This document shows positions 5,076 to 6,185 of a stretch of 6,185 nucleotides of DNA, piece after piece. A program made the position numbers and the translations under genes. Under the pieces are notes generated by a model that was not told where the DNA came from, did not search any database, and saw only the letters and a list, made by a program, of their open reading frames with translations. The number at the start of each line of letters is the position of its first letter. The stretch's first letter is position 1. The stretch covers positions 1 to 6,185 of the forward strand of contig DUSG01000045.1 in assembly GCA_012842725.1 (NCBI GenBank), given 5' to 3'. Source of the DNA: Clostridiales bacterium. Its GTDB lineage: Bacteria; Bacillota; Clostridia; Lutisporales; Lutisporaceae.

Positions 5076-6185
5076 CTATTCTGTCCTGAGGGCATCAATG
5101 GGTTTCAAGCTTGCAGCCTTATAAGCCGGGAACAGGCCGAAGATTATTCCTACCAGAAGGGATATGCCAAAGGCAATCAAAGCCCATGGTATGGAATAAA
5201 CCTCTGGCACCAGGTTTAATCCTCCTATGACAAATTTGATTATTGAGAAACCTAACAGAATTCCGATTATTCCTCCCATACCTGTTACTACAGTTGCCTC
5301 TATCAGGAATTGAGTCAGTATGTTTTTTCTTTTTGCACCTATTGCCTTCCTTATACCTATTTCCTTTGTTCTTTCCGTTACCGAAACAAGCATGATATTC
5401 ATTATACCTATTCCACCAACTATAAGGGATATTGCTGCTATGCCTCCTAAAACGATCATCATTGTGCCTGTTACATTATTGAGAGTTTCCAGCATCTGAG
5501 ACTGGTCAAATACTCTGAAAGCGTTTTCGTTCTTGTATATATCCAATAGAAAGTTTTCCAAGCTTTCCATAGCCGTTTCAACTTTTTCAGCACTGGTGGC
5601 TTCTACTGCAAAATTCCTTACAGCTGAAGTTCCCATTACCATTCGGGAGGAAGTGATGGGAATAATTATCTGGTCATCGTCTGAACGGGTTGCCCCATTA
5701 GCCCTTTCCTCAAGAATACCTACTACTTTAAATATCTGACCGTTTATCTTGATTTTTTTGCCTATCGGATCGTCATTTTCGAACAGCTCATTGGCAACAG
5801 CGGTTCCTATTAAGGCTACATTCTGCCTGTATTCCAGATCAAAATCCAATATGAATCTTCCCTGGGTTACATGTACGTTTCTGATATTTTCATATTCAGG
5901 TGATGTAGCTATTATGGTGGTATTCATATTTTTGGAACCGTATTTAACCCTTGCATTGGTGCTGGATTGGGGCGCAATTGCGCTGATTAACTCTGAGTTT
6001 TCTTCGGCAAATTTTTTTAAATCTTCATAGGACATATCCCTGTTGCTGTTTCTACCTGTTATAGTTATTTGTATCAGGTTGGTGCCAAGTTTTTGTATGG
6101 AATCAGTGATGTTTTTGGTACTGCCTTGAGCAAATGCTACTGCTGATATTACGGATGCAACTCCAATGATTACTCCCAGCATGGT
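5076..6185 (-). CDS. MacB-like ABC transporter permease (FtsX family), 5' partial
   Basis: This is the membrane subunit of a MacAB/LolCDE-type mechanotransmission ABC system, which in this family uses a separate or fused ATPase to drive export through an adaptor. Reading continues to the right edge: the codon before the first Met at 6182 is Thr, giving TMLGVIIGVASVISAV. This matches the conserved TM1 of these permeases, normally preceded by about 20-30 residues, so the Met is internal. Residues from that Met: TM1 about 3-18; extracytoplasmic MacB-type core domain about 20-225; TM2 about 242-266; the signature VSVTERTKEIGIRKAIGA (267-284); TM3 about 290-316; TM4 about 332-352; and the C-terminal motif FPAYKAASLKPIDALRTE. 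The ATPase and MacA/HlyD-like adaptor are expected upstream, off the window. It is followed after 24 bases by the TolC-like gene. Cargo (antibiotic, peptide, lipid or other) cannot be read from the sequence. Confidence 0.93.
   Translation of the reverse strand, partial: TMLGVIIGVASVISAVAFAQGSTKNITDSIQKLGTNLIQITITGRNSNRDMSYEDLKKFAEENSELISAIAPQSSTNARVKYGSKNMNTTIIATSPEYENIRNVHVTQGRFILDFDLEYRQNVALIGTAVANELFENDDPIGKKIKINGQIFKVVGILEERANGATRSDDDQIIIPITSSRMVMGTSAVRNFAVEATSAEKVETAMESLENFLLDIYKNENAFRVFDQSQMLETLNNVTGTMMIVLGGIAAISLIVGGIGIMNIMLVSVTERTKEIGIRKAIGAKRKNILTQFLIEATVVTGMGGIIGILLGFSIIKFVIGGLNLVPEVYSIPWALIAFGISLLVGIIFGLFPAYKAASLKPIDALRTE

Noticed and set aside
6180..6182. ATG at 6182 as the start of the permease
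   Set aside because: TMLGVIIGVASV is a conserved internal stretch of MacB-like TM1. Homologues have 20-30 residues before it, so the start lies beyond the edge.
1..6185. CRISPR array, tRNA/rRNA, insertion sequence or attachment site
   Set aside because: No regularly spaced repeats, cloverleaf-like sequences, transposase or integrase homologues, or terminal inverted repeats were seen.

Overview
The window is AT-rich, with short intergenic gaps, AGGAGG-type ribosome binding sites and A/T-biased codons. Together with the gene content, this suggests a low-GC anaerobic Firmicute of the Clostridia/Tissierellia kind. That is an inference from style and protein families, not from a marker gene. The polyamine enzymes and the ABC permease are easy to recognise. 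The other two genes are recognised mainly by domain architecture.

Layout: (1) Positions 3-2081, plus strand: the 3' part of a large, probably cell-surface protein. It carries Ig-like (SbsA-type) modules, two tandem three-helix repeats, a long Ala/Glu/Lys-rich helical stretch and a C-terminal beta domain. Its 5' end lies outside the window. A GC-rich hairpin resembling an intrinsic terminator sits inside the reading frame, before the stop codon. (2) Positions 2059-3749, minus strand: a two-gene polyamine operon, speD then speE, with a 20-base gap, a strong candidate promoter and small palindromes just upstream. The 3' end of speE overlaps the 3' end of the surface gene tail to tail by 23 bases. 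(3) Positions 3750-3908: an intergenic stretch holding the speD promoter region and the intrinsic terminator of the next minus-strand unit. (4) Positions 3909-6185, minus strand: the end of an efflux operon. A MacB/FtsX-type ABC permease (its start lies beyond the right edge) is followed after 24 bases by a TolC-family protein with a signal peptide.

How the genes work together: SpeD decarboxylates S-adenosylmethionine and SpeE transfers the resulting aminopropyl group to putrescine, giving spermidine. No putrescine-forming gene is in view. The permease and TolC-like protein probably belong to a MacAB-like export system whose ATPase and HlyD/MacA-like adaptor would lie upstream, beyond position 6185. 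The surface protein has no evident functional link to either.

Most of the window is ordinary and I do not see a clearly new system. The points most worth a second look are the terminator-like hairpin upstream of the stop codon of the surface gene, and a TolC-family protein that appears to lack its beta-barrel segments and shows an internal duplication.
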